Source: Oculatella sp. LEGE 06141 (GTDB lineage Bacteria > Cyanobacteriota > Cyanobacteriia > Elainellales > Elainellaceae). From it: a stretch of DNA of 33,393 nucleotides. The notes under the pieces were generated by a model. The model ran no database searches, had not been told where the DNA came from, and saw only the letters and a list, made by a program, of their open reading frames with translations. Numbering within the stretch: the first letter of the stretch is position 1; each line of letters begins with the position of its first letter. Made by a program: the position numbers and the translations under genes. Positions 6,206 through 14,998 of the stretch are shown here, in pieces. The stretch covers positions 1 to 33,393 of the forward strand of contig NZ_JADEWO010000065.1 of assembly GCF_015207605.1 (NCBI RefSeq), read 5' to 3'.

Positions 6206-6736
6206 TCAGGTGTCAATAGGCTGCTGTTCTTTCCAAAACTGCTCGGCAAAGGCGATCGCAGGATGCATCGGTGCTTTGGGTTTGGTTTGGAGTACCATCC
6301 CGGTTTCATGCAGAAGGCGATCGCCTTTGCATGAATTGCACTTCTCGCAGGCGGTCACTACGTTGTCCCAGGTATGGGTTCCACCCTTTGATCAGGGAAT
6401 GACGTGATCTAGCGTCAGGTGCCTGGTGCTGCCGCAGTACTGACAGGTGTGGTTATCGCGGCGGAAGACTTCCCGCCGATTCACAGGAGGAAGCTTCCAG
6501 TGCCGCTCTGGATTGCCACTGGTCAACCGGATATGGTCTGGAATCTGTAGTACGACACTGGGAGAGCGAACTTCCCATTGCTGGGTGCTGCTGAACTCCA
6601 GAGTCTCCGCCTGTCCGGTAACCAGCAGAACGATCGCCCGTTTGATGTTGATCCGCGCCAGGGGCAGGTAGTTCTTAGAGAACACCACAACCTGGTTTTG
6701 GAGTATTGGAATTTTCTGTCGCTGTTCGGTCTGCAT
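6206..6736 (-). pseudogene. HNH endonuclease with in-frame TGA
   Basis: The reading frame begins best at ATG 6736 (GAGGAG ribosome site) and runs MQTEQRQKIPILQNQVVVFS, then KNYLPLARINIKRAIVLLV, REVFRRDNHTCQYCG and LTLDHVIP, then TGA at 6392-6394. The same frame continues SKGGTHTWDNVVTACEKC.NSCKGDRLLHE to a stop at 6206-6208. In HNH (McrA-like) nucleases the motif reads DHVIPRSKGG, so TGA replaces an Arg codon, most simply CGA to TGA. All zinc and catalytic residues (CxxC, DH, N, CxxC) are otherwise present. Without readthrough the product stops at DHVIP and lacks the essential Asn and second CxxC. Similar HNH genes often neighbour tRNA arrays in cyanobacterial plasmids, as far as I recall. 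Confidence 0.85.
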
Positions 6737-6749
6737 CAGTTTTCTCCTC

Positions 6750-6789
6750 AAAAAATAACCCCCGCCTCTGATGACCAGGAGCGGGGGTT
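6750..6789 (-). terminator. Rho-independent terminator immediately upstream of the HNH gene
   Basis: On the minus strand AACCCCCGC (from 6789) and GCGGGGGTT (to 6757) form a 9-bp stem with a 15-nt loop, followed by ATTTTTT. The U-run ends only about 13 nt before the HNH start codon and abuts its GAGGAG ribosome site. It could end the small upstream gene (6812-7051) or act as an attenuator in the HNH leader. Confidence 0.75.
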
Positions 6790-6811
6790 GGGGAAGTTGA
6801 TATGCTTTTCC

Positions 6812-7051
6812 CTATGTCGGTGTCAGGATTGCCCTGCACCTCCCGCTGCTAGTGAGTTCATCCGGATTGAGTCGTCCGGCGTTCGCGGAGCGTTCCGCAC
6901 GAATTGTGCTATCAATGCCTTCGCTGACGGATTTACCGCCGCTAAACCAATACGTCCCCTCAAACGCAAACAGCGCCGCTGCTCTGCCTAGACCGTGTTG
7001 AGGTCGGCACTGCATGGCGCTGGCTAAGGTGGCGTGAAAGATGCGTATCAT
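6812..7051 (-). CDS. Small hypothetical protein, 79 residues
   Basis: ATG at 7051, stop TAG just before a terminator. The GC-rich third codon positions and the placement between a good promoter and a terminator support a real gene, but there is no clear ribosome site. The sequence (MIRIFHATLASAMQCRPQHG ... FEGTYWFSGGKSVSEG) matches nothing I recognise. It would be the first gene of the minus-strand unit that runs to the HNH gene. Confidence 0.4.
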   Translation of the reverse strand: MIRIFHATLASAMQCRPQHGLGRAAALFAFEGTYWFSGGKSVSEGIDSTIRAERSANAGRLNPDELTSSGRCRAILTPT

Positions 7052-7091
7052 GGAAGGCTGTAGTGTTTGTGTTACAAATCCGAATGTCTAC

Positions 7092-7120
7092 ATACTACAC
7101 TTGTAGTATTAGATTGTCCA
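7092..7120 (-). promoter_or_regulatory. Divergent promoter with a perfect TACTACA inverted repeat
   Basis: ATACTACA (7092-7099), two bases, then TGTAGTAT (7102-7109) is a perfect palindrome. On the minus strand TGGACA (7120-7115) and TAGTAT (7097-7092) with 17-bp spacing form a promoter for the genes at 7051 and below. The palindrome overlaps its -10 and lies 42 bp before the RHH gene start. A further half-site, CTGTAGTG, is at 7059-7066. This is the arrangement of an autoregulated RHH repressor. Confidence 0.65.
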
Positions 7121-7150
7121 CCCGGGAATTGAAATTTAGGATGTTCGGTT

Positions 7151-7525
7151 ATGGATACACGCAAGCGGGGCAGCACTTCGGAAATGCAGGTCACGAGTAT
7201 TCGATTGGAACCCGAACTGAAGGAGCGATTGCGGGAGATTTCTGGTGAACAGGGCTATCAAACTCTAATTCGAGAAGTGCTTTGGCAGTTTGTGGAGCAG
7301 CAGATGGGAGAGAATGAGGTGCAATCGTATTCCTCTGAAGATAGGCGATCGCCCTCTCGTCCCCCACTGTTATCTATGTCGGATATTCGAGCGACGTTTA
7401 GGGCAGTCTCTCAACAAGAAGAGCAATGTGCCATTACAGGGCAGCGTATTCAACCACAGCAAGAGATGCTGTTAGGGTTAACAACAAACGGGGAGATTAT
7501 TGCTCTCAGTATGGCGATCGCTTAA
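7151..7525 (+). CDS. Ribbon-helix-helix (CopG/Arc-type) DNA-binding protein
   Basis: Predicted repressor of 124 residues. Residues 12-52 (MQVTSIRLEPELKERLREIS, then GEQGYQTLIREVLWQFVEQQ) give the RHH fold: a short beta strand whose alternate residues read bases, followed by two helices, forming a dimer. A polar linker precedes a C-terminal domain near 78-122 with CAITGQRIQPQQEMLLGLTT, which I do not recognise; it might sense a ligand or oligomerise. The start ATG has AGGA 9-10 nt upstream. The palindrome in its own promoter, and the same heptamer repeated over the tRNA array promoter, make it the best candidate regulator of both. No toxin partner is adjacent, so it is not an obvious antitoxin. 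Confidence 0.8.
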   Translation: MDTRKRGSTSEMQVTSIRLEPELKERLREISGEQGYQTLIREVLWQFVEQQMGENEVQSYSSEDRRSPSRPPLLSMSDIRATFRAVSQQEEQCAITGQRIQPQQEMLLGLTTNGEIIALSMAIA

Positions 7526-7657
7526 TAGTGCTTCCAGTAATAGGCATCGATCCGAGATACGTGTAAAAATCTATCATATAGGCATCAAAGCTTTGCTGGA
7601 TCTGCAAAGGCCTCAATTAAACATGAATCCTTCCCGACAATATCGGCGCTAACAACC

Positions 7658-9361
7658 ATGTCATATCCATCTAAACCCTCTGCTGAGCCTTGTGTAACAA
7701 CCTTCGATGAGTTTGTGCAATTGGCAGATTATTCTCTAATGGATACCTTAAATGCCGATCCTGATGCCACGGTCGATGGTGATGATCACCGGGCCCGCCA
7801 GGTTTTTTCTGGTCATTTCGTACCTGTGACACCCACGCCGCTTGCAGACCCAGAATATGTCGCTCATAGCCGCACTTTTTTTAAGGAACTTGGGTTGAGC
7901 GATGGACTGGCGCTGAATGAAAAATTTCGCCGTGTATTTTCTGGGGATCTCTCTGCTGTCCATGAGCCGATGCGTCAGGTGGGCTGGGCGACGGGTTATG
8001 CCCTGTCGATTTATGGCACCGAATATACCCAACAATGTCCATTTGGTACGGGTAATGGTTATGGCGATGGTCGAGCAATATCTGTATTTGAAGGAATCAT
8101 CAATGGACAGCGCTGGGAAATGCAATTGAAAGGGGGTGGCCCAACGCCTTATTGCCGGGGTGCCGACGGGCGCGCTGTCCTCCGATCAAGTGTGCGCGAG
8201 TTTCTAGCGCAAGACTACATGCAGGCGTTAGGTGTGCCAACATCGCGCTCTTTGACACTGTATGTTTCTAAATCTGAGACCGTTACCCGGCCTTGGTATT
8301 CTCAAGACTCCGACTCTATTGACCCTGATGTTTTGGTGGACAATCCTGTGGCCATTTCAACTCGCGTTGCACCCTCCTTTTTGCGTGTTGGTCAGCTAGA
8401 GTTATTTGCCCGCCGCACTCGCAGCAATGCTCATCCAAAAGCATTAGAAGAGTTGAGCATGATAGTGTCGCACTTAGTTGAGCGAGAGTACAAAAGCGAC
8501 ATTCATCAAAGCCTTGGTTTTGCCGATCAATTAGTGGAGTTGGCTAAGCTATTTCGCCAGCGTCTCACTTCACTGGTGGCGAATTGGCTACGGGTTGGTT
8601 ATTGCCAGGGTAATTTTAACAGTGACAACTGCGCGGCTGGAGGCTTTACCCTAGACTATGGACCCTTTGGATTTTGTGAAAAATTTGACCCTTGGTTTCA
8701 ACCTTGGACGGGTGGCGGCGAGCACTTTTCATTCTTCAATCAGCCCATTGCAGCAGAAGCAAATTATTTCATGTTTTGGAAAGCAGTGAGACTGCTACTG
8801 ACAGAAGATGCTGAAGCGTTAGAACAGTTCGACCAAGTAGGCCGCGGCTTTTCAGAAGCCATGCAAACACAAATCCAAAAAATGTGGGCGGACAAACTTG
8901 GCTTAACTGAATATCACCCACAGCTATTTGAAAAATTAATGCAGTTAATGACTGACTCAGAGGTCGATTACACCATTTTCTTCCGCGAGTTATCCCATAT
9001 CCCAGATGATATCTCAGCATTGAAGAAAAGCTTCTACGTTAAAACGTCACCCCAACTCGATGAACAATGGCAATCTTGGCTAAAAAGCTGGCGCGACCTC
9101 ATCATTAACGACGGCAATTTGGCTGAGATATCAACAAAGATGAAACAGACGAACCCAAAATACACATGGCGAGAGTGGTTGATTGCCCCTGCCTATCAAC
9201 AAGCCATGCAGGGTGACTATACTTTAGTAAAAGAGTTGCAAGAAGTCCTTAGCTATCCCTATGATGAGCAATCACAAGACGTAGAAGATAAATACTATCG
9301 TCTAAGACCTCAGGCGTTTTTTAACACGGGTGGCGTGTCGCACTATAGCTGTTCATCTTAA
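7658..9361 (+). CDS. selO: SelO/YdiU family protein adenylyltransferase
   Basis: 567-residue pseudokinase-fold enzyme that transfers AMP from ATP to Ser/Thr/Tyr of proteins, linked to redox stress. Family blocks are clear: [32 protein letters not shown] followed by [13 protein letters not shown] (residues about 150-190), and [11 protein letters not shown] with [20 protein letters not shown] (about 310-345), which holds the metal-binding Asn and the catalytic Asp of the SDN motif. Length is slightly above the usual 480-550. The bacterial C-terminal selenocysteine-type CxxU ending is replaced by SCSS at the very end. It is a single gene on the plus strand between the tRNA module and the convergent tautomerase gene. 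Ribosome site weak. Confidence 0.93.
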   Translation: MSYPSKPSAEPCVTTFDEFVQLADYSLMDTLNADPDATVDGDDHRARQVFSGHFVPVTPTPLADPEYVAHSRTFFKELGLSDGLALNEKFRRVFSGDLSAVHEPMRQVGWATGYALSIYGTEYTQQCPFGTGNGYGDGRAISVFEGIINGQRWEMQLKGGGPTPYCRGADGRAVLRSSVREFLAQDYMQALGVPTSRSLTLYVSKSETVTRPWYSQDSDSIDPDVLVDNPVAISTRVAPSFLRVGQLELFARRTRSNAHPKALEELSMIVSHLVEREYKSDIHQSLGFADQLVELAKLFRQRLTSLVANWLRVGYCQGNFNSDNCAAGGFTLDYGPFGFCEKFDPWFQPWTGGGEHFSFFNQPIAAEANYFMFWKAVRLLLTEDAEALEQFDQVGRGFSEAMQTQIQKMWADKLGLTEYHPQLFEKLMQLMTDSEVDYTIFFRELSHIPDDISALKKSFYVKTSPQLDEQWQSWLKSWRDLIINDGNLAEISTKMKQTNPKYTWREWLIAPAYQQAMQGDYTLVKELQEVLSYPYDEQSQDVEDKYYRLRPQAFFNTGGVSHYSCSS

Positions 9362-9385
9362 ATTAGAAGTCGAAGCCGTCTATTG

Positions 9386-9619
9386 CTATTCCAGTGGGTT
9401 ATAGCCTGGCTTCTTGTAGAGCTTCTCTGGGTTGTTCAAGATTTCTGGTTGATAGACTGTCTCTACCCAATCCTCTGGGTTGATTTCTTCGATCGCGACT
9501 GAAATCGAGTCTTCGCTGCTTTCGAGAATTGACATAGCGTCTTTCACGATTCGCTCGACAAACTGAACTTTCTGCTGCTCCGACCTGCCGGGATAAAGCT
9601 TGATGCTGATATGAGGCAT
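9386..9619 (-). CDS. pptA: 4-oxalocrotonate tautomerase family protein (PptA-like)
   Basis: Small tautomerase. Starting at ATG 9619, with AAGGAG 7 nt upstream, the product is 77 residues beginning MPHISIKLYPGRSEQQK; removal of Met exposes the catalytic Pro1 of this superfamily. An upstream in-frame ATG (9664) would bury the Pro, so the shorter start is chosen. The C-terminal YQPEILNNPEKLYKKPGY matches E. coli PptA/YdcE, which keto-enol tautomerises phenylpyruvate-like substrates. It is the last gene of the minus-strand stress block and converges with selO, 24 bp apart. Confidence 0.9.
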   Translation of the reverse strand: MPHISIKLYPGRSEQQKVQFVERIVKDAMSILESSEDSISVAIEEINPEDWVETVYQPEILNNPEKLYKKPGYNPLE

Positions 9620-9881
9620 TGGTTTTTCTCCTTCAGTACTTTGCTGAACAAAGTTTAAAGCCATTGGGTGCGGAGGTCATTCTCATGACCAGGGACGAGC
9701 AGACAATTATTGGGTGAAAATTCGATCCACTGCCTGGATTTAGTTAACGTTTATTGGCGGGTATCGTTCCTTTCAGCGATTAATGTTCAACTTATCTCTA
9801 TCTGACTATTCTCAGATTATTACTGCTTATCATCGGGAATACAAGCGGTTCAGCTTACACACAGTATTACCCCAATTCCTG

Positions 9882-10457
9882 TCAAATGGGATACAGCCAT
9901 TTGCGGAAGAGTCGAGTTAGACGAGGCATAATCACATAGGTGAGCAGGGCAACTGTTAGACCTGTAATCAACAACGATCTGAACAATACCGGAAGCCTTC
10001 CTAGTACTGGCACTAGCAAACGATTGAGAATAGATATGGTAAAGAATACCGCCAGCCATGTGACGATCGCCATTTTGTAGCGAGGCGGTGGAGCCTTCAT
10101 AGGTTTGTTAGGAAGCGTAAACCATGTTTCCAGTCCCGTCAGGGTTTGAATGGTTTCAGGCTTTTCAATCAAGGGCTGTAACCGCTCCAACCATTCCTGT
10201 CGCATGCTGGATTCTAACCAGATTTTGAGGTTGTTGTAATGATCAAATCTGACAATTGCCACATATTCAGGATGAGCATGATCACGGGGTCGAATCACGC
10301 TAACCCCTAAATGTCCCTTAAACTGATGGGCAGCCGTTGCAATTCCGTGCAACCACTCCTCATACCCTTGCTCGCGCCCAGATCGAATGAGATGAGAAAT
10401 GACAGCTGTCACCTGGTGAGTTTCTTCGTCTGTCCCTACTACCAGTGGATCTAGCAT
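9882..10457 (-). CDS. Antibiotic biosynthesis monooxygenase-like domain with membrane anchor
   Basis: 191 residues from ATG 10457. N-terminal half (about 10-110) is an ABM dimeric alpha-beta barrel: VTAVISHLIRSGREQGYEEW, HLGVSVIRPRDHAHPEYVAI and YNNLKIWLESSMRQEWL are typical of that fold. The C-terminal half has two membrane spans (MAIVTWLAVFFTISILNRLL; LLITGLTVALLTYVIM) and a basic tail, a layout seen in many stand-alone bacterial proteins of unknown substrate. It could oxidise quinols or aromatics at the membrane; this is inference. It sits between DUF5335 and PptA genes. Confidence 0.85.
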   Translation of the reverse strand: MLDPLVVGTDEETHQVTAVISHLIRSGREQGYEEWLHGIATAAHQFKGHLGVSVIRPRDHAHPEYVAIVRFDHYNNLKIWLESSMRQEWLERLQPLIEKPETIQTLTGLETWFTLPNKPMKAPPPRYKMAIVTWLAVFFTISILNRLLVPVLGRLPVLFRSLLITGLTVALLTYVIMPRLTRLFRKWLYPI

Positions 10458-10566
10458 TAGACGTGACCTCAAAAAACCTAGAACTCGACGCTTAAGTTAA
10501 CCCATGTTTATTTTCGCCATGTAGTACTGGTTGTAAGGGGTGCGATAATGCCTAATACGCGATCGC

Positions 10567-10920
10567 TCAACTGCTCTGGAGCTTAACAATCGTTTTTGTT
10601 CCAGCAGCGTCACTAATCGAAAGGGCGACAATCTGACCACTTGAACTTTGTTCCGTTAAATCTTCGGTCGGTGCATCGATCGTATGCGCGTAAGACACAT
10701 CAGTTTTACCGACTTCGATCACCAAATCATCTCCCTTACCAGGACGATCGTAGACAATCGCCATCAACGGTGCGTTCTGAATCAGTTCTTCATCACCCAG
10801 TTCTGAATTGATGATTTCAATTGAAATATGCCGTCCCCGATTGCCATTGGAAAACTGGTCAAAGAATTCGCCCCAGCGATCACTTGGCACAGATTTGTTA
10901 ATCTCTTTGTTACTGACCAT
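10567..10920 (-). CDS. DUF5335 family protein
   Basis: 117 residues from ATG 10920; an upstream in-frame start at 10968 would add 16 residues that look non-conserved and overlap the pirin intergenic region. The sequence VPSDRWGEFFDQFSNGNRGR near the N-terminus and PLMAIVYDRPGKGDDLVIEV in the middle match what I recall of DUF5335, a small cytoplasmic family found in cyanobacterial and other stress loci. No catalytic motif is evident. Its place next to pirin, nitroreductase and old yellow enzyme suggests a redox-stress role. Confidence 0.8.
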   Translation of the reverse strand: MVSNKEINKSVPSDRWGEFFDQFSNGNRGRHISIEIINSELGDEELIQNAPLMAIVYDRPGKGDDLVIEVGKTDVSYAHTIDAPTEDLTEQSSSGQIVALSISDAAGTKTIVKLQSS

Positions 10921-10972
10921 AATATGACTCTCTAATAGACGACGAGCAAAGACAACTGAGCATGACATGAAT

Positions 10973-11665
10973 TCACGTCAGGTCAAACACTAAAACTTCA
11001 GCGTTCTCTTCACCAACAAACTCCAACGCTTCGCCCTCTACAGCGGCTCCATCGCCCTGGTGAAGTAATTTACTGTTGAGCAAGACACTGCCCCTGGCGA
11101 CCTGCACCCAGAAATGGCGATCACTCTCCGGCAAGCTTACAGATTCCCCTGGTGCCAGCACAGTGGCATAAAGGTTCAGATCTTGATGGACGGTGACAGA
11201 ACCCTCACGCCCATCTTGAGAGGCAATCAGGCGCAGAGTGCCACGCTTTTCGACTTCTGAATAAGCCTTTTGTTCATAGCCAGGAGGTAAATTCTTCTGG
11301 TTTGGCAAGATCCAGATTTACAAGAAATGAACCGGGTCGCGATCGGAGTGGTTATATTCACTGTGGGTCACGCCTGTACCTGCGGTCATCCGCTGTATTT
11401 CTCCTGGACGCATTACTGCTCGGTTGCTCAGGCTATCTTGATGTTCCAGCGCACCGTCTAACACATAGGTAATAATTTCCATGTTGCGATGGGCATGTTG
11501 ACCAAATCCCTGGTTCCCGGCAACACGGTCTTCATTGATCACTCGCAGATCGCGAAAGCCCATGTGAGCAGGGTCATAGTAGTTGGCAAAGGAAAAGGTG
11601 TGGTAAGAGTCCAACCAACCGTGGTTCGCATATCCTCGCTCTTCGGCTCGACGTACTGTAATCAT
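10973..11665 (-). pseudogene. Pirin (YhaK-like bicupin) split by an in-frame TAA
   Basis: The N-terminal cupin (11665 to 11318: [57 protein letters not shown]) ends ...VHFL-TAA, and the very next codons in the same frame read IWILPNQKNLPPGYEQKAYS and the complete C-terminal cupin to 10973. Family members have VHFLQIWI, so TAA stands for Gln (CAA to TAA). His56/His58-type metal ligands are present. The first ATG has an AGGAGG site. Pirins of this type act as quercetinase-like or redox sensor proteins. A downstream start at 11308 (MPNQKNL) could give a lone C-terminal cupin. Confidence 0.88.
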
Positions 11666-11712
11666 TGGTTCCTCCTGAAGTGGAAATAGAAAGTACGAAT
11701 GGAAGTTTGGTT

Positions 11713-12540
11713 TTACAGCAGTGGAAATCCAAGTCGGTGTAGTTTCTCCTTCAACTGTTCACGCTCCCCCAATGCTTGTGCTGTAGCAACCCGTTTGAGG
11801 GAATGTTCTACCCAGTCACCTGTGACATTCATCTGCTGAGACTTGTAGAAGTGTTGCATCACTTCGTTGTACTGAGCGATCGCCGCTTCTTGCTGGACAA
11901 GATCGTATGTTTCGTGATGAAGTACCGCCGCTTGAGGTAATCGGGGTTTGACCGTCGCTAAGTTTGCTTGATCAGGGTATCCGATACACAACCCGAAAAC
12001 CGCAAACAACTGAGGTGGTAACTGAAGCGTTTCAGCAACTTGTTCCGGTTGGTTGCGGATACCTCCAATGTAGACGGTGCCTAACCCTAGCGACTCCGCT
12101 GCGACTGTGGCATTTTGTGCTGCCAGTGCTGTATCAATTACGGCTGTAACAAACATCTCCAGGTAATCCAATCCATCAGTGGTCATCTCCTGCTGGGTAG
12201 CAAGGTAATTCAACCGAGCTAGGTCTGCTAGCCAAACGAGAAACATAGGGCACTGGCGGATGTGTGCCTGGTTGCCTGCGAGTTGAGATAGGGTGTTTTT
12301 CCGTACCGGATCTTGAACGGCAACGACGCTCCAGGTTTGGAGATTCGAGGAGGTTGCTGCCGATTGAGCCGCCGAAATCAGAGTTTCCAAGGTTAGCGAC
12401 GGCAATGCATTGGGTAGGTAGGCTCGCACTGAGCGGTGAGACAGCAATGTTGCCAGGGTTTCATTCCAAAGGTGTTCTGGATTGAAAACACTGCTGCCGT
12501 AACGCTCTCGAATTAAATCCGTTGGGTTGAGTAAAAGCAT
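11713..12540 (-). CDS. NADPH-dependent nitroreductase-type oxidoreductase
   Basis: 275 residues, nitroreductase fold binding FMN as a dimer. Seen: [20 protein letters not shown] (FMN phosphate-binding Arg-Ser-Val-Arg near 35-39), [19 protein letters not shown], and [20 protein letters not shown] near 150-165, diagnostic of NfsA/FRP-like enzymes. The C-terminus ([17 protein letters not shown]) also fits that group. It would reduce nitroaromatics, quinones or chromate with NADPH. Part of the minus-strand redox block, upstream of pirin. Confidence 0.92.
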   Translation of the reverse strand: MLLLNPTDLIRERYGSSVFNPEHLWNETLATLLSHRSVRAYLPNALPSLTLETLISAAQSAATSSNLQTWSVVAVQDPVRKNTLSQLAGNQAHIRQCPMFLVWLADLARLNYLATQQEMTTDGLDYLEMFVTAVIDTALAAQNATVAAESLGLGTVYIGGIRNQPEQVAETLQLPPQLFAVFGLCIGYPDQANLATVKPRLPQAAVLHHETYDLVQQEAAIAQYNEVMQHFYKSQQMNVTGDWVEHSLKRVATAQALGEREQLKEKLHRLGFPLL

Positions 12541-12584
12541 GAGTTATCAGGGGGCACTTCAATTTATGGTTTCATTCAATGAAC

Positions 12585-12842
12585 TTAAACAACCACATTA
12601 TCGATGTAGCACCAGCGCCAATCTTCGCCAGGTTCAAAGGATTGGATAATCGGATGCTGGGTCGCGTGAAAATGTTTTGTTGCGTGTTTGTTTTTAGAAG
12701 AATCACAGCAACCGACATGACCGCAGAGCAGGCAAAGGCGTAGATGAACCCAGCGATCGCCCATTGCTAAACATTCCTCACAACCGTTGGCGCTCGGCGT
12801 CACTGAATGAATTTGGCTGAGGTGGGTACAGGATTGACTCAT
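12585..12842 (-). CDS. UBP-type zinc finger protein
   Basis: 85 residues, essentially one ZnF-UBP domain. Spaced ligands are visible: CTHL, CEECLAMGDRWVHLRLCLLC, GCCDSSKNKHATKHFHATQH. Ends EPGEDWRWCYIDN. In bacteria these stand-alone domains are common in stress clusters; ubiquitin binding is not relevant, and the real ligand is unknown. ATG at 12842 has GGAG 7 nt upstream. Lies 36 bp after the old yellow enzyme gene and 44 bp before the nitroreductase, so co-transcribed. Confidence 0.92.
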   Translation of the reverse strand: MSQSCTHLSQIHSVTPSANGCEECLAMGDRWVHLRLCLLCGHVGCCDSSKNKHATKHFHATQHPIIQSFEPGEDWRWCYIDNVVV

Positions 12843-12878
12843 GATTACTCCAGATTAGGCTTGCTTGCGAATGGACGA

Positions 12879-14003
12879 TCAGGAGGCAGTGAGGTCGTGC
12901 TCCGCTCGATAGAATGGCGACAGGGTTGGATAGTCCGTGTAGCCAGACTCACTTCCCCCATAGAACGTTTTGATGTCGCCTTCAGCCAGTGGGGCATTGA
13001 GCCGCAGGCGTTCCACTAAGTCAGGGTTGGAGATGAATGACCGCCCGAAAACAACGGCATCAGCCCGTCTGCTTGCAATAGCTGCATCGCCCCGTTGGCG
13101 ATCGAATCCACCTACAGCCAGGAGAGTTCCGTGGTAAACGGGACGGAGGAGATCGATGGGATTGAAGTTTGGCGCAGTGCCCCTGGTGTAATCTCGGTCA
13201 TACCCAACGTGCAAATAGGCTAAACCCAGGAGATTGAGGGCTTTGGCGACATGGAGATACGTTTCGGCAGGATTGTCATCAAATGTGTCATTGACGGTAA
13301 AACCGGGGGCAATCTTGACCCCAACCTGCTTCGCTCCCCGGACGCTACAGAGCGCATTCACCACTTCCAGCGTAAAGCGAGTTCGATTCTCCAATGAGCC
13401 ACCATAGGCGTCTGTGCGGTGATTGGAGCCACTGACCTGAAACTGGTTGGGGAGGTATCCGGTTGCGGCATGCAGTTCCACGCCATCGAAACCTGCTTCA
13501 ATTGAAAGTTCTGCTGATCGACGATACTCTTCTACAACCTGGGGAATTTCGTCTAACGCCAACGGACGAGGGGTTTCAAAAGGAACCTTGCCATCCCAAA
13601 CGCGGATTTCTTCTGACAGGATTGGAATTGCCGAAGGAGCAATTGGGCGGGCATGATTGGGTAACAGGGAGGAGTGTGTCACTCGTCCAGCGTGCATCAG
13701 TTGCACAAATATCCGACCTCCGGCAGCATGAACCGCATCGGTCACCTTGCGCCAACCTGCAACCTGTTCCTGGTTGTGCAGCCCAGGGGCGGTTGTGTAC
13801 CCACGCCCCATTGGGCTCGGATGGGTTCCTTCTGTAATAATGAGTCCCGCTGTTGCACGCTGAGCGTAGTATTCGACCATTAAAGGCGTGGGGATGCAGT
13901 CAGGAGTGGCTCGAAGGCGAGTCAGCGGAGACATGATAATTCGATTAGGCAGGTCAAGGGAACCAAGCTTGATCGGTGTAAATAACCCTGGTTTGTCCGA
14001 CAT
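12879..14003 (-). CDS. nemA: Old yellow enzyme, alkene reductase (NemA-like)
   Basis: FMN TIM-barrel enzyme of 374 residues reducing activated C=C bonds with NAD(P)H. Signatures in order: PNRIIMSPLTRLRAT, TEGTHPSPMGRGYT, AGGRIFVQLMHAGRVTH, FDGVELHAATGYLPNQF, YGGSLENRTRF and DAVVFGRSFISNPDLV. The usual substrate-binding pair is His-x-x-Asn (HGAN); here it reads HAAT, so the second residue is Thr, which may alter substrate choice. Start placed at ATG 14003 (MSDKPGLF); the upstream extension lacks homology. In the redox block between a hydrolase and a UBP zinc finger. Confidence 0.92.
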   Translation of the reverse strand: MSDKPGLFTPIKLGSLDLPNRIIMSPLTRLRATPDCIPTPLMVEYYAQRATAGLIITEGTHPSPMGRGYTTAPGLHNQEQVAGWRKVTDAVHAAGGRIFVQLMHAGRVTHSSLLPNHARPIAPSAIPILSEEIRVWDGKVPFETPRPLALDEIPQVVEEYRRSAELSIEAGFDGVELHAATGYLPNQFQVSGSNHRTDAYGGSLENRTRFTLEVVNALCSVRGAKQVGVKIAPGFTVNDTFDDNPAETYLHVAKALNLLGLAYLHVGYDRDYTRGTAPNFNPIDLLRPVYHGTLLAVGGFDRQRGDAAIASRRADAVVFGRSFISNPDLVERLRLNAPLAEGDIKTFYGGSESGYTDYPTLSPFYRAEHDLTAS

Positions 14004-14041
14004 GAGTATTTCCCATTTTGCAGAAAGTCTAACCATGCCAG

Positions 14042-14107
14042 GTTAATGGCAGGAGAGTCTTTGCGAGAGCTATCCGCCATTAACAGTTCACTTCCTGAAC
14101 GGATAGC
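14042..14107. repeat. Two overlapping alternative hairpins
   Basis: GTTAATGGC (14042-14050) pairs with GCCATTAAC (14076-14084), and GCTATCCG (14069-14076) pairs with CGGATAGC (14100-14107). The two stems share a base and cannot form together. They fill the gap between two co-directional genes. There is no U-run, so this is a possible processing or attenuation element, not a clear terminator. Confidence 0.4.
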
Positions 14108-14109
14108 CT

Positions 14110-14934
14110 TTACGACCGAATGAATTCCAGGAGGTCAGCATTGATCTCCTCCGCATGGGTCGTTGGCATACCGTGTGGAAAACCGTGGTAGGTTTTCAAT
14201 ATCGCGCCCTTCACCAACTTGGCACTCAACGGGCCAGAATCTTCATAGGGGACAATCTGGTCGTCTTTACTATGCATGACCAAAGTTGGCACCGAGATTT
14301 TCTTCAGATCTTCTGTGAAGTCGGTTTGGGAGAAAGCGACGACGCCATCATAGTGAGCCTTCGCGCCGCCCATCATGCCTTGCCGCCACCAATTCTGAAT
14401 CACACCCTGAGATACGATCGCGCCTGGTTGGTTGTAGCCGTAAAAGGGGCCGGCTGGCACATCCCAATAGAATTGTGCCCGGTTGGTGGCTACCTGTGTT
14501 TGGTAGTCGTCAAATACTTCTTTGGGTAAACCGCCAGGATTTGCAGGGGTCTTGACCATCAGCGGCGGTACTGCACTAATGAGAACTGCCTTGGCAACTC
14601 GACTTTCGCCGTGGCGGGCGATGTAATGCACAACCTCCCCACCCCCCGTGGAGTGACCGACATGGACAGCATCCCTTAAATCAAGATGCTCTGTCAGCGC
14701 AGCGAGATCGTCAGCGTAATGATCCATATCGTGTCCGTCGCTGCCTTGACTCGATCGCCCGTGTCCTCGTCGATCATGGGCAATCACACGAAAGCCACGA
14801 TCCAAGAAGAACATCAGTTGAGCGTCCCAGTCGTCAGATGATAGGGGCCAGCCGTGGCTAAAGACAATCGGTTGTCCAGTACCCCAATCTTTGTAGTAGA
14901 TTTGGGTTCCATCTTGGGTTGTAATAGTACTCAT
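14110..14934 (-). CDS. Alpha/beta hydrolase, non-haem chloroperoxidase-like
   Basis: 274 residues. Alpha/beta fold with oxyanion motif [11 protein letters not shown] (about 26), nucleophile in GHSTGGG (Ser near 97), acid in [12 protein letters not shown] (Asp near 225) and His in FPHGMPTTH near 255. GHSTGGGE and [10 protein letters not shown] are typical of cofactor-free perhydrolases/chloroperoxidases, which make peracids from H2O2 and acetate in vitro; physiological role probably an esterase. AGGAGA ribosome site upstream of ATG 14934. Between Dps and old yellow enzyme genes, consistent with a peroxide-stress context. Confidence 0.92.
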   Translation of the reverse strand: MSTITTQDGTQIYYKDWGTGQPIVFSHGWPLSSDDWDAQLMFFLDRGFRVIAHDRRGHGRSSQGSDGHDMDHYADDLAALTEHLDLRDAVHVGHSTGGGEVVHYIARHGESRVAKAVLISAVPPLMVKTPANPGGLPKEVFDDYQTQVATNRAQFYWDVPAGPFYGYNQPGAIVSQGVIQNWWRQGMMGGAKAHYDGVVAFSQTDFTEDLKKISVPTLVMHSKDDQIVPYEDSGPLSAKLVKGAILKTYHGFPHGMPTTHAEEINADLLEFIRS

Positions 14935-14998
14935 GGAAATTCTCCTGAATGAATCATGAATTGTTCTTGTTCTTACTCTTTTGGTTCAAAAATTAAAT

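Noticed and set aside
6578-6991. 137-codon plus-strand frame across the HNH gene and terminator
   Set aside because: Runs antisense through the HNH domain and the terminator hairpin; no ribosome site.
7541-7570. GATACGTGTAAAAA stretch like the MITE terminus
   Set aside because: Only about 14 bases match and no second end or duplication is found, so it is not called as an element.
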